Below, one piece after another: positions 28,211-29,336 of a stretch of DNA of 29,336 nt. The stretch lies in the NCBI GenBank assembly GCA_900128565.1, contig LT635971.1, forward strand, positions 1-29,336. The letters are read 5' to 3'. Within the stretch, counting starts at the first letter, position 1. Each line of letters begins with the position of its first letter. The notes below the pieces were generated by a model. It had not been told where the DNA came from, made no database searches, and worked only from the letters and a program-made list of their open reading frames with translations. The position numbers and the translations under genes were made by a program. Source of the DNA: Stramenopiles sp. TOSAG23-6 (Eukaryota; Sar).

Positions 28211-29336
28211 TTAAAAGTATTGGTTTCTACCACGCAAAACTTCTTGTTTGTATCTCCTTTGCTGCTCAACAAGAGTTAACTTCGGCGCAAGAGGTCGCCC
28301 AACCGCGGACACTCCCTTATGACCTCTTGTCCTCAATCTAGTTTGATGTCGTTGAGGTGCTGAACCTGACTCAACTATTCCTGGTAGTTTATTTCCTTTT
28401 TCTAAAGTGTGTAGTCTCATTGATTTTTCTTCTTCAGATACTTGTGCAAGATGTCGAACTATTTCATCGTACTCAGGTGGTTTTGGTCTATTATCATGAA
28501 AATCATCCAGCGAATGCGTTGCTACNAGAGTACCACCCACAGAGCTTTTAATTTTCCTTGGTGGTAGAGAATAACTGCGCCTCGTGTCTCTGCGAGGTAA
28601 ACCTGAGTGCATAGTTTTCAATCCATTTTGAAGCCCCTTCATCACATAGCCTTGTCTTCGATCTAGTATTTTTGACATAAGAAGACGTNTCATATCTGGG
28701 TTGAGATTTTCTGGTATTTGTCCAGCTTTATTTTTTACTTGTAATACCGCCCCAAATTCAAGTAACTCAACTATAATGTCTATATGACCCAAAGCAAATG
28801 CCATGTGAGTCGCTGTATTTCCAAATGAATTTTTGGCGTTAACATTGGCGTTATAGTCAAGTAATAATTGTACAGATCCTAACTGACCTCCACGTGCGGC
28901 ATGCATCAAAGGCGTTGTACCATTAGAATCAGGAACTTCAAGCATAGATATATTTTCTTCCATTAGGTGAGATATAGTTGATACGTCGCCATGTAAGGCC
29001 GCCACGGATAACGGACTCATTTTCATGTGTTGACTTGAATTCCATTTAAAGTTAGCCTTACAATGAGGATCGGAAGAATACTTTTTCTTTCCTTTTTTTA
29101 CTTTTCCTCCCCTTTTCTTTGCTTTATTAAACTTTGGGTCCTTTTCTTCGACCTTGAGAGGTTTAATCTCAGATAAAACACGAGGCGGTTTAGCAGGTAA
29201 TGCAAATGGGCGCCCAATGCCTTTACTATGAGTATAGTCTTGAGTACCCCTTGTTGATACCATTAACTCCCTACTTCCGTGTTCATCAAGCATTTCTGTN
29301 TCATTGGGAGCAACTTGGGACACAGAAGCAGGTGTT
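28211..29336 (-). CDS. Ankyrin-repeat protein, 5' end missing
   Basis: The frame is open to the window edge and no in-frame ATG lies near its beginning, so the gene continues outside. At least 374 residues are visible. About three ankyrin repeats occupy the middle: MSPLSVAALHGDVSTISHLM, then NGTTPLMHAARGGQLGSVQL and FGNTATHMAFALGHIDIIVE. They are preceded by a Lys-rich stretch (KKRGGKVKKGKKKYSSD) and followed by a basic Ser/Arg-rich tail ending in EQQRRYKQEVLRGRNQYF. Ankyrin repeats bind partner proteins; no catalytic domain is visible, and I do not recognise a specific family. Three N bases mask single residues. The stop is TAA at 28213-28211. Confidence 0.85.
   Translation of the reverse strand, partial: TPASVSQVAPNXTEMLDEHGSRELMVSTRGTQDYTHSKGIGRPFALPAKPPRVLSEIKPLKVEEKDPKFNKAKKRGGKVKKGKKKYSSDPHCKANFKWNSSQHMKMSPLSVAALHGDVSTISHLMEENISMLEVPDSNGTTPLMHAARGGQLGSVQLLLDYNANVNAKNSFGNTATHMAFALGHIDIIVELLEFGAVLQVKNKAGQIPENLNPDMXRLLMSKILDRRQGYVMKGLQNGLKTMHSGLPRRDTRRSYSLPPRKIKSSVGGTXVATHSLDDFHDNRPKPPEYDEIVRHLAQVSEEEKSMRLHTLEKGNKLPGIVESGSAPQRHQTRLRTRGHKGVSAVGRPLAPKLTLVEQQRRYKQEVLRGRNQYF

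Overview
This window is nuclear DNA of an AT-rich, gene-dense, single-celled eukaryote. The evidence is spliceosomal-type introns, a cytosolic large-subunit ribosomal protein of the eukaryotic 140-residue form, a giant RCC1/HECT ubiquitin ligase, a MYB DNA-binding protein, and convergent genes whose stop codons lie only about 75-85 bases apart. A short-chain dehydrogenase resembling protochlorophyllide reductase hints at an algal or alga-derived protist, possibly a stramenopile, but the lineage cannot be fixed from the sequence. Single N bases are frequent from about 18.7 kb onward; reading frames run through them.

Layout: (1) 1-953, 3' part of a MYB-repeat protein gene (+), cut by four short related introns. 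(2) 1197-2539, a POR-like SDR gene (+), one coding intron and probably one leader intron. (3) 2625-17852 (-), a 5,075-residue HERC-like E3 ligase in one uninterrupted exon. (4) 17853-18241, a divergent promoter region. (5) 18242-24931 (+), a 2,229-residue protein with SAM, FN3, caspase-like, WW and armadillo-like segments separated by charged coiled coil. (6) 25007-26680 (-), an MFS transporter with two introns. (7) 27324-27746 (-), ribosomal protein uL14 (RPL23). (8) 28211 to the window edge (-), an ankyrin-repeat protein, 5' end missing.

The most striking signal is a family of 91-99 base introns. Three complete copies and one partial copy lie in the MYB gene, and another complete copy lies in the MFS gene about 25 kb away on the other strand. 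They have no AG acceptor. Reading frame and protein homology place the 3' boundary after a conserved ACAATACAT or AAAATACAT, while the 5' boundary is usually GTACGT or GTACTT. They share an internal GTACCTAAC-like core 50-51 bases from the 5' end. The same MFS transcript also needs an ordinary GT-AG intron removed, so two boundary classes appear to be processed together. This looks like a mobile or copied (introner-like) intron family with a non-AG acceptor; RNA data would be the decisive test.

The genes do not form an operon or an evident pathway. The HERC-like ligase and the SAM/FN3/caspase-like protein are divergently transcribed from one 389-base region and both carry fibronectin type III domains split by long insertions.
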